This document shows positions 1 through 5,743 of a stretch of 7,181 nt of DNA, in pieces. Each line of letters opens with the position of its first letter. Positions within the stretch are counted from its first letter, which is position 1. The DNA is from Anaerolineae bacterium (GTDB lineage: Bacteria > Chloroflexota > Anaerolineae > JAADDB01). The notes beneath the pieces are model-generated. The model did not search any database. It saw nothing but the letters and a program-made list of their open reading frames with translations, and had not been told where the DNA came from. The stretch lies in the NCBI GenBank assembly GCA_015486895.1, contig WFQT01000140.1, forward strand, positions 1-7,181, written 5' to 3'. A program made the position numbers and the translations under genes.

Positions 1-2
1 CA

Positions 3-398
3 CGACACATTCGTGGTACGACTCTGCGCACCTCGGTGAAGATTGGTGCATCTGATCTTACCTATGGTACGCCGATCAAGATTGTGGACGGATTGGCTGT
101 CGCTGCTGGCGATGGTGATGATTCTTATCTGGTGATGCACGAGAACGGTGCTGCTGGTGAAGATAACAAAGTGGCAGATGTTCTCATTCCTGGTGCTGTG
201 TGGGGATTTACGGCTGGCGCTGATCTCGCTCGTGGCACAAAGGTAGCGCTGGCCGCTAACGGACAAGTGGATGCTGGGACTCCCCCTGATGATAGTGCGG
301 GTACTCCTGGTGATCCCAGCATTGGTGTTGTGATTGATAAAGACGTGACTGCGGGCCAGGAGGCTCGGGTCATGATCCGTCCTGGGACGATTGGGTAG
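3..398 (+). CDS. capsid decoration-like protein (DUF2190-type), 5' end missing
   Basis: The reading frame is open from the first bases of the window, so the gene starts upstream. A GTG at 36 could serve as a start, but the in-frame codons before it (RHIRGTTLRTS) read as normal protein, so I treat the gene as 5'-partial. The visible part is about 131 residues, low in Cys and Lys-poor, rich in Gly, Ala, Val and Asp, and predicted all-beta. It shows the rhythm of small phage head decoration proteins of the DUF2190 type: a 'PGAVWGFTAGADLARGTKV' stretch (entry into the barrel, then an 'aG..V' turn), 'ANGQVDAG', and a final 'IGVVIDKDVTAGQEARVMI' strand pair. Such proteins coat or stabilise the capsid and are usually encoded directly before the major capsid gene, as here. 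The stop lies 12 bases before the capsid gene. The family call rests on pattern and position only; another small beta-barrel head protein is possible. Confidence 0.62.
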   Translation, partial: RHIRGTTLRTSVKIGASDLTYGTPIKIVDGLAVAAGDGDDSYLVMHENGAAGEDNKVADVLIPGAVWGFTAGADLARGTKVALAANGQVDAGTPPDDSAGTPGDPSIGVVIDKDVTAGQEARVMIRPGTIG

Positions 399-410
399 GG
401 GGTGAGGTAG

Positions 411-1433
411 ATGTTTAATAGTAGTTCTGTTGTATCTTTGAAACCCTCTGAGGCACGAAGAATCCTGCAGGTGCTGCGCGGTGGTGGAAGCCTGCCACTG
501 ATCAAGCTCCAGCGACTTCTTGCCTCGATCTCGCCTGATATGGTGGTCAATGGGCTGACCAAGCAGATTACTGCACATCTCGAACGGGCTTATTATGCTT
601 GGCCTGACACCTGGAAGCAGTGGACCACCCAGGGAAAGAGCGATTGGCTTGATGAACAGGTGATTGAGCTTGTCACCCAGATTGGAATGATTGATGAGCT
701 CAAGGAATCGGGTGGGGAATTTCAGGTTAAACAGATTCCTGATGCTATTCCGATCCGATACGGGATCAATGGTTACGGTAACATTGTGGTTGCTGATCTG
801 CGAACTCTACGAACTGACCGTCTGGGATACTTCTCTGATCTCGGTGATCGGCTTGGGCGCGCTACAGCTTCTCGTCTTCATGAAACTATCTATGTTAAAT
901 TCTTGCGCAACAACCCAACCGTCCGGGATGGAAACTCCCTGTTTGATGAGACCAACCACGGGAATGACCTTGATCCCACTGCTGTAGGTAACGATCTTAG
1001 TTATGACAACCTGGTGACGGCTTTCCGCAAACTGGATGACATCACTGATCAATCTGGTGAGCCTCTAAGCGCCGAAAGTGCATATCTAATCGTTGGTCGC
1101 TATTGGCGCGAGGTTGCCGAACAACTGATGGAGAACCCGAAGAAACCAGGGACCTACTCCGATATCAACACGATTCGTAAGCGAGTGAAGGGGGTTATCT
1201 ACTCCCGCAAGCTCACCAACGATTGGTATCTGATTGTTGATCCCAAGGAACTGCCCGGGCTGCATATTGACTTCTTTGAGGGCAAACAGGCCCCCGGGGT
1301 TGATCCAGAGAAGAATGACTCCAGCTTCCAGTTTGTCCATCCTGGGCGCCAGCGCTGGAGAATCTTCCACTATTACGGGCTGGTCTGGAAATACTATGAG
1401 GCCGCTCTGCGTGGGTCTCAGGCAACTATATAG
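411..1433 (+). CDS. major capsid protein, Mu gpT-like (HK97 fold)
   Basis: A 340-residue protein, slightly longer than phage Mu gpT (about 300 residues). Family-like features in order: a region with the expected early 'DW..' segment (78-120); 'GYGNIVVADLRTLRTDRLGY' (121-140), matching the strand and 'tR..i..DdLg' helix of gpT-like proteins; a long helix 'LGDRLGRATASRLHETIYVK' (144-163); the hallmark 'NNPTVRDGNSLFDETNHGN' (167-185); 'LSYDNLVTAFRKLDD' (196-210); 'GEPLSAESAYLIVG' (216-229); a 'DWYLIVDP' strand (271-278); and the C-terminal 'HYYGLVWKYYEAALRG' (320-335). This is the main shell subunit and would assemble into the icosahedral head. Residues 1-45 form a basic, partly helical extension (for example 'LPLIKLQRLLASISPD') that I do not recognise. 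ATG 411 is preceded by a purine-rich GGGGGTGAGG stretch. No protease or scaffold domain is fused; those functions probably lie upstream of the window. Confidence 0.9.
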   Translation: MFNSSSVVSLKPSEARRILQVLRGGGSLPLIKLQRLLASISPDMVVNGLTKQITAHLERAYYAWPDTWKQWTTQGKSDWLDEQVIELVTQIGMIDELKESGGEFQVKQIPDAIPIRYGINGYGNIVVADLRTLRTDRLGYFSDLGDRLGRATASRLHETIYVKFLRNNPTVRDGNSLFDETNHGNDLDPTAVGNDLSYDNLVTAFRKLDDITDQSGEPLSAESAYLIVGRYWREVAEQLMENPKKPGTYSDINTIRKRVKGVIYSRKLTNDWYLIVDPKELPGLHIDFFEGKQAPGVDPEKNDSSFQFVHPGRQRWRIFHYYGLVWKYYEAALRGSQATI

Positions 1434-1442
1434 GGGGAGTAA

Positions 1443-1826
1443 ATGAGGATCGATAAGGACAGACTCCTTACTAGGTTGAAGGAAATGGGGATTGGTACTG
1501 GGATCCTGGCGGATCGCGCCGGGATCCCGGCCAACTCCGTTCAACGAATAATCTGGACGGGAAGAGCCTCCAAGGATGAAGCAGAGGCATTAATTCGAAT
1601 TGTAGGCCGAGAGGTCGTTATTGGGAGTAAACCTGAACCCAAGAAAGAAGAAGCTCCTGCTCCTGTGACGCCTCCGCCGCCTGAACTTACTGTAAGGGAA
1701 ATCATTGCTGGTGTTGAATCCGGTGAGATTGATCCCCTGCATGCCTATGAAATCGAAAAACAGCGGGAAAAGCCACGAGCTACGCTGATGCACTACCTAG
1801 AAGAAAAACTAGGAGGCGGTAAATGA
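1443..1826 (+). CDS. small HTH-like phage protein with C-terminal capsid-neighbour helical tail
   Basis: A 127-residue three-part protein. Residues 1-60 look like a compact helix-turn-helix of the XRE/Cro type: helix 'DRLLTRLKEMGIG', then 'GILADRAGIPANSVQRI' (20-36) with the Ala and Gly typical of helix-turn-helix cores, then a closing helix 'KDEAEALIRIVG'. Residues 62-80 are a Pro/Glu/Lys linker ending in PPPP. Residues 81-124 are helical ('LTVREIIAGVESGEIDPLHA', then a charged 'EKQREKPRATLMHYLEEKL'), resembling the short C-terminal segment of small proteins encoded just after capsid genes in many tailed phages. The ATG follows AGGGGGAG, nine bases after the capsid stop. It may be a head-completion protein that has kept a DNA-binding-like fold, or a regulator embedded in the late operon; the sequence does not decide. 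The helix-turn-helix call is pattern-based. Confidence 0.6.
   Translation: MRIDKDRLLTRLKEMGIGTGILADRAGIPANSVQRIIWTGRASKDEAEALIRIVGREVVIGSKPEPKKEEAPAPVTPPPPELTVREIIAGVESGEIDPLHAYEIEKQREKPRATLMHYLEEKLGGGK
1811..1816 (+). promoter_or_regulatory. ribosome binding site AGGAGG inside the end of the HTH-like gene
   Basis: A perfect AGGAGG sits six bases before the ATG at 1823. It lies within the last codons of the upstream gene, and the two genes overlap by ATGA (1823-1826), which implies translational coupling. It favours ATG 1823 over the in-frame ATG at 1841, which has only a weak GGTGG upstream. Confidence 0.75.
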
Positions 1827-2173
1827 TTGGTGGTGAATATATGACTGAAGACGTTGAATTGACATGGACGAATGTTCCTGTTAGTAGCTCTGACGTTGCT
1901 CCCGATAACGATATACGTGTCCCAATTGTGCAAGCAAAGACTATTGCAATCCAATTGGAGATAAGCGGCAGCACTAATATTGACATGGAACTGTTCTCGT
2001 CCATAGACGGTACTAAATGGGACACCTCTCCTTATTATGCAGAGACTGGACTCGGCGTTGGAACAATAACACTTAATGTTCCTCCCGGCCCACGATATCT
2101 GCGGGCACGGGTCAATAACAATGATGCCGATAATGCCGGTAATATCGTTGCGAAAATGCTGATAAGGAAGTGA
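1823..2173 (+). CDS. small beta-sandwich-type virion protein
   Basis: A 116-residue protein, nearly all predicted beta strand: alternating hydrophobic patterns at 10-20 (VELTWTNVPV), 40-48 (TIAIQLEIS), 53-60, 81-87 (TITLNVP) and 91-97 (YLRARVN). The stretch 'FSSIDGTKWDTSPYYAE' (58-74), followed later by 'VPPGPRYLRARVNNNDADNA' (86-105), is the pattern of small jelly-roll or discoidin-like phage proteins, where 'S.DG..WDT.PY' forms a surface loop and 'pGPrYlr..v.N.d' a late strand pair. This pattern and the position next to the capsid gene suggest a capsid- or tail-surface protein such as a decoration or fibre-base subunit. There is no signal peptide or membrane segment. It overlaps the previous gene by four bases. 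The specific role is unknown. Confidence 0.6.
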   Translation: MIGGEYMTEDVELTWTNVPVSSSDVAPDNDIRVPIVQAKTIAIQLEISGSTNIDMELFSSIDGTKWDTSPYYAETGLGVGTITLNVPPGPRYLRARVNNNDADNAGNIVAKMLIRK

Positions 2174-2174
2174 A

Positions 2175-3380
2175 ATGGCGTGGTATATCGGGAGAAAACG
2201 TGCAAAGGATCTGCTTGATTACGCATACAGCATTCTCTCTGGGTATGCGTACCGCATTCCACCTGATCGCTTTATTGCGATTAAGCGCGTACTTGAGACC
2301 CGGATACCACTATGGACCGAAGAACGCAGAGGGCCGACTGACCAATATGGTCGCCCTCTGCTATCCGAAAAGGGATATAAGGACTTCATCAAAATTTGGA
2401 TAGCCAAAATGGCTATGCCGAAGGAGGTAAAAGTGAACGGAGCACGATGGTTTGGAATTACTACTAAACGCCGGCGCCTGATGGGTGCTCCCTATCCTGG
2501 CGCTGGTGGGGATGTTGGCCTGGATGTGTCTCCAACCTATTGGAGGATTGGGGAGCAGCGCCTAAAAGAGATCGAAAACACCCTCTATTCTAAGGCTGAG
2601 GATTGGCTGTTGCCATTGATGCAGAGATTACAGACCCAGGGCAATAGTGCGCAACTGGCTGCTATCCTTGGGCCTGGTGGGGTTATTGACAATGCTGTGA
2701 AGACGGTCATGTCTAATGTAAGCCAATGGACCCAGCCAGAGATGAGCCCGCGGGATCCGGACAACAATGTCCCGTGGACGGTTGAAAAAGGTGCGACCAA
2801 GGACTTCATCATGAAGGACCTGGACCGCATGCTCTATCTGGCTCTCAGCTATTCGCTTGGAGTAGATATTGACCATGATCCAACTGCCCTTAAGTTCAAG
2901 GATCAACTTGCCAAGGAGAAATATCCTTGGGATCCTCGGCAGGCGGTGAAACCACTTGCTAGCCCGAACCCCAACATAACGGCTCAGACTGGCGACATTA
3001 AGATTCCGGGCTGGGCTCAAGAGGAGGGCGGCAAGTATATGGGCCTGTATCCGATGGATCGTTTGGGGCGTGTGGACACATCCAAGCACGGGTATACGAT
3101 GGAGACCACTCCGCGTGAATACCTGCAATATAACCCTGCCGTGATGGCTCAATTGGTACGCGATGTGCAGACTGATCTATACAATGACGGGGTATTTGTC
3201 AATCTCGCCGAAGTGAGATCAGCCGTACATGGCTATGTCAGCGGTGATGAAAACGCTGCGCTCAGCAACGTGATCCATAAGAACGCTGATGGTGATGTGA
3301 ATCCTGATGAATGGAGTCCGATCTATCAGTCGATCGAACAGGGAATCGTAAACGATATCAAGCAAAAGTACGGAGGTTAG
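2175..3380 (+). CDS. unrecognised 401-aa virion-operon protein with C-terminal EF-hand-like pair
   Basis: I do not recognise this family. The ATG lies one base after the previous stop and follows AAGGAAG. Residues 1-105 are basic and mostly helical, with aromatic patches and an RRGPTDQYGRP turn. Residues 137-184 hold a helical segment starting 'WLLPLMQRLQTQG' that resembles two modules in the next gene, with a shared W-LLP start and a later '[VI]D[DN]AV' helix. Residues 185-310 are Pro/Asp/Trp-rich and probably loopy. Residues 320-395 look like two helix-loop-helix units, with loops at 334-346 ('DLYNDGVFVNLAE') and 368-379 ('HKNADGDVNPDE') that fit much of the EF-hand pattern DxNxDGxI..E. There is no signal peptide, membrane segment or recognised enzyme motif. 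Position after the capsid genes suggests a virion or assembly protein; portal, connector or scaffold motifs were not seen. Expression as a real gene is well supported by tight packing. Confidence 0.8.
   Translation: MAWYIGRKRAKDLLDYAYSILSGYAYRIPPDRFIAIKRVLETRIPLWTEERRGPTDQYGRPLLSEKGYKDFIKIWIAKMAMPKEVKVNGARWFGITTKRRRLMGAPYPGAGGDVGLDVSPTYWRIGEQRLKEIENTLYSKAEDWLLPLMQRLQTQGNSAQLAAILGPGGVIDNAVKTVMSNVSQWTQPEMSPRDPDNNVPWTVEKGATKDFIMKDLDRMLYLALSYSLGVDIDHDPTALKFKDQLAKEKYPWDPRQAVKPLASPNPNITAQTGDIKIPGWAQEEGGKYMGLYPMDRLGRVDTSKHGYTMETTPREYLQYNPAVMAQLVRDVQTDLYNDGVFVNLAEVRSAVHGYVSGDENAALSNVIHKNADGDVNPDEWSPIYQSIEQGIVNDIKQKYGG
2421..2427 (+). promoter_or_regulatory. possible internal ribosome site for a nested in-frame GTG start
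   Basis: AAGGAGG lies five bases before GTG 2433, which is in frame as codon 87 of the 401-aa gene. Initiation here would give a 315-residue C-terminal form lacking the basic N-terminal region. The bases also simply encode Lys-Glu-Val, so chance is a real alternative. Confidence 0.3.
2583..2726 (+). repeat. divergent 'WLLP' helical module, copy in the 401-aa protein
   Basis: Residues 137-184 of the 401-aa protein. From Trp144 the pattern WLLPL, then a Q-rich helix with 'TQGN', then 'VIDNAVKTV' matches the two copies in the next gene (WLLPL...DQGRN...SVDDAVNFV and WLIPA...KQARG...TVEEALNFL), with about four extra residues before the last helix. This is similarity at protein level only; the DNA is diverged. 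Confidence 0.4.
3174..3311 (+). other. paired EF-hand-like loops at the C-terminus of the 401-aa protein
   Basis: Loop 1 (residues 334-346) has Asp at position 1, Asp-Gly at 5-6 and Phe at 8, but its Glu falls at 13 instead of 12. Loop 2 (residues 368-379) has Asn3, Asp5, Gly6, Val8, Asn9 and Glu12 but His instead of Asp at position 1. The two Asp-Gly pairs are 34 residues apart, close to the usual spacing of a paired EF-hand, and predicted helices flank both. Calcium binding is an inference. Confidence 0.4.
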
Positions 3381-5741
3381 ATGGGCTACAAGGAACTTGC
3401 TGCTATTGCCGCTCAAGAATTTTGGAGGAAATTATTGCAGGCTGAGATACCGGCCCGCAAGGGAGAAGTATTCTCGGCTGGCATGAAGGTTGAGAATCTT
3501 ATCTACTCCAAGATTAAAAGCTGGGATAAGGGTAACGCTCCCGTTCCTGATAACCAGCTTAGCGACTATGTTATTAAATGGGCAGATGCAGCGTTCGACA
3601 GATGGTGGATGGATACTGAAGTTGCCGCACGCACTAAGAGCGATCCCATTCCCGTCTGGAGTGATGTTCCTTTGTTGAATGATCTGTTCAATGCCAAGGG
3701 GGAGGATAAAACCTCCCCTAAGGCTCAATTACCTGAGACTCCTCCTGATGTGAAGCCCACTGAGGCGAAACCCGCTGAAGCACAACCTGAGACAAAACCC
3801 CTTGAGACCGTTACTCAACCGAAAGAGGAGACGCACCATGTTGAGGAGCCGGCTCCGGCACCAAAAGTTGTTACACCCCAAACTGATTATGATCGTTACT
3901 CTCAAAAGGTGAAATCGATCATTGATCAACCATGGCTTCTTCCATTGCTTGGGCAAACTGTTGTTGATCAGGGGAGGAATCTCCTAGATCAGGGATACTC
4001 CGTGGATGATGCTGTCAATTTCGTGAAGGAGCAGATTGATGCCATCAAACATGCTCTTAACAAACAGCACGAACTTAGCCCTATACCTGCTCCCGCTCCT
4101 CATGAAGATGAGACTGAATTTGATGTGCGTGCTCAGGAGATACTTTCCACTGCGCCTTGGCTCATCCCCGCTCTGAAAAATATGTTCATGAAACAAGCCA
4201 GGGGCATGCTAGCCAATGGCGCAACTGTTGAGGAGGCCCTGAATTTCCTAGGGCAACAGGTTGGGTCGCTTGATTATTCGAGAAAAAGAAAAACACAAGG
4301 GGCGAGATTGCATGGGGCTGATAAAACGACTACACCAACTACTAGTGATGCTGGTAATAATGACACGAAACCAAACGATGACCCAAAGAAGGACAAGACT
4401 GATGCACTCATTAAGTTGTCCCAAGTCCTCGATGAGAAGATTAGGGATGCATTTGGGAGCCCTGATGTTAAGAAACTTATAGAGCAGGGAAAGGCTCTTA
4501 GCTACAACTCTGACAAGGTACAACGCCAAATGCAAGGGTGCACTAACCCTATCATGGGCGCTTTCTCGGCCCTTGTCGATGAGTGGTTGAAATCCGACAA
4601 CCCTCCCTGGAAAGGCTATTCTCGGCGAGAGTATCTGCTTAGTTATGCAGAAGCGGTGGGTAACAAGTATGGTCCAGAAATAGGGCAGTTCCTGCCACGC
4701 TCAGATGACCCTAATACTAAATTTGTTCCGCCCACAAAGCCCAATGAAATGCCTACTTATGAAGCCTTGGCTGGGCATCCATATGCTCCACCGCCACAAA
4801 CAACGACTGAGAGCAGTAAACAGCCCGAGGATAAGCAGCAGGTAGGACTTACTCCTGAGCAACTTAAAGAGGTTACTGATAAATGGAGCAAGCTATCAGA
4901 TGCAGACAAGAAGAAGGTCCTCGATTTTATGAAGGCCAATTGGGGCGTGCTTGACCCCATAAAGAACTGGGATAAGCAGAGCGATGAGACCAAAATGTGG
5001 TGGGTGCGCCAGGCCATGATCCGCACACACCTTCTCCAGACCGTACCTCAGAGTATTCGTGAAAGACATGAAGAACTTGCTAAGGAAAAGGGATATCCAA
5101 CAGGAACGGTCTTTGATCCTGCTTACAACTTCAAGAGATTTGACGCAGAGGCAAAGAAGATACAAGGGCTTAGATACATCCCTCAGATGTGGAGAGACTG
5201 GATTGTCAAACATGCCAAAGACTATCTAGAGGCTGATTGGGCATGGAAGCACTATGACAAACTGGGCAAGAATAATTCTGTGGGGTTTGAGCCCCCGATT
5301 GCAGATAAATTCCGTACAGATCACGCAATTAGCATGATGTGGGATGAAGCACACAGAATCCATGATCAAGAGCTGAGGGATTTCAAAAAGAGGATGGAGC
5401 AGATGCTGGCATCCTCTGGCTTAAAGGATGATCAAAAAGCTCAACTGCGCCAGAAGGCCCTAACTGACTTTGAGGAAAATGGTACTGGGACTGCAATTGG
5501 ACACTTACAGATATTTATAGAACAGAAGAAGCATGAATATGGCAAGGGATTAAACGGAGCTATATTCCTTGATTTGGCTGATGCTGCAATCAAACAAGAG
5601 CCCCCGCATAAGCAGGACGCTTTGTGGGGTGTGATACATGCTGTTATAGAGATTGTGGAGGAGGAGACTGCTAGGATGTCTCCCTCAAAGGCCAGAGAAT
5701 TTATGAAGGAAGTAGTTTCTGGAATTATTGGAGGTGGTTAA
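3381..5741 (+). CDS. unrecognised 786-aa Trp-rich multi-domain protein with linkers and repeated modules
   Basis: Begins directly after the preceding stop, with CGGAGG upstream of the ATG. I do not recognise a family. Domain order as read: helical N-terminal domain (1-105, many Trp and aromatics); Pro/Lys/Glu/Thr linker (110-168, with 'KPTEAKPAEAQPETKP'); helical module A (170-222); short Pro/Ala linker (229-246); module B (247-297); a hydrophilic Thr/Asn/Asp/Lys linker (300-340); a helical domain (341-440); a Pro/Thr/Gln linker (440-490); and a large helical C-terminal domain (490-786). Modules A and B share 14 of 39 residues from the 'PW' onward. There are 21 Trp and only one Cys. I found no signal peptide, membrane segment, HExxH, Walker or lysozyme-type motif. 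Its place in a virion operon suggests a structural, internal or ejected virion protein. A scaffold or a tape-measure-like role is less likely, because long coiled coils are absent and the protein is segmented by linkers. Confidence 0.82.
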   Translation: MGYKELAAIAAQEFWRKLLQAEIPARKGEVFSAGMKVENLIYSKIKSWDKGNAPVPDNQLSDYVIKWADAAFDRWWMDTEVAARTKSDPIPVWSDVPLLNDLFNAKGEDKTSPKAQLPETPPDVKPTEAKPAEAQPETKPLETVTQPKEETHHVEEPAPAPKVVTPQTDYDRYSQKVKSIIDQPWLLPLLGQTVVDQGRNLLDQGYSVDDAVNFVKEQIDAIKHALNKQHELSPIPAPAPHEDETEFDVRAQEILSTAPWLIPALKNMFMKQARGMLANGATVEEALNFLGQQVGSLDYSRKRKTQGARLHGADKTTTPTTSDAGNNDTKPNDDPKKDKTDALIKLSQVLDEKIRDAFGSPDVKKLIEQGKALSYNSDKVQRQMQGCTNPIMGAFSALVDEWLKSDNPPWKGYSRREYLLSYAEAVGNKYGPEIGQFLPRSDDPNTKFVPPTKPNEMPTYEALAGHPYAPPPQTTTESSKQPEDKQQVGLTPEQLKEVTDKWSKLSDADKKKVLDFMKANWGVLDPIKNWDKQSDETKMWWVRQAMIRTHLLQTVPQSIRERHEELAKEKGYPTGTVFDPAYNFKRFDAEAKKIQGLRYIPQMWRDWIVKHAKDYLEADWAWKHYDKLGKNNSVGFEPPIADKFRTDHAISMMWDEAHRIHDQELRDFKKRMEQMLASSGLKDDQKAQLRQKALTDFEENGTGTAIGHLQIFIEQKKHEYGKGLNGAIFLDLADAAIKQEPPHKQDALWGVIHAVIEIVEEETARMSPSKAREFMKEVVSGIIGGG
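3888..4046 (+). repeat. 'WLLP' module A in the 786-aa protein
   Basis: Residues 170-222: an opening 'YDRYSQKVKSIIDQ' helix, then PWLLPLLGQ, 'DQGRNLLDQG', and a closing helix 'SVDDAVNFVKEQIDAI'. It aligns without gaps to module B for 39 residues from Pro184-Trp185 and with a two-residue gap before that. Confidence 0.7.
4119..4271 (+). repeat. 'WLLP' module B in the 786-aa protein
   Basis: Residues 247-297: 'FDVRAQEILSTA', PWLIPALKN, 'KQARGMLANG', and the closing helix 'TVEEALNFLGQQVGSL'. Conserved positions against module A include PW, L, P, L, Q, R, L, G, V, A, N-F and Q. Changes elsewhere are mostly conservative, as expected for an old duplication kept for structure. Confidence 0.7.
5731..5737 (+). 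promoter_or_regulatory. ribosome binding site for a GTG start
   Basis: GAGGTGG lies six bases before GTG 5744 and overlaps the end of the 786-aa gene. No in-frame ATG occurs until codon 39, and the protein pattern begins immediately after the GTG, so this start is preferred. Confidence 0.65.
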
Positions 5742-5743
5742 AC

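Noticed and set aside
125..562. 145-residue open frame on the minus strand
   Set aside because: It runs antisense across the decoration-like gene and the start of the capsid gene, both of which have family-like sequence in the plus frame.
1501..1532. GGATCC / GGGATCCC-rich palindromic patch
   Set aside because: It falls in the codons of the helix-turn-helix-like gene (Gly-Ile-Leu and Gly-Ile-Pro), with no loop-stem of terminator type and no T-run.
1859..1887. TTGACA followed 17 bases later by TAGTAG, a possible promoter
   Set aside because: The -10 match is only three of six, and it lies inside a coding region of a tightly packed operon; chance is more likely.
2628..3152. 174-residue open frame on the minus strand
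   Set aside because: It lies wholly inside the 401-aa gene, has no good ribosome site, and its translation shows no domain pattern; it is a shadow frame.
5050..5090. His-Glu-Glu stretch in the 786-aa protein as a metalloprotease motif
   Set aside because: The sequence is HEELA, not HExxH, and no third ligand pattern follows.
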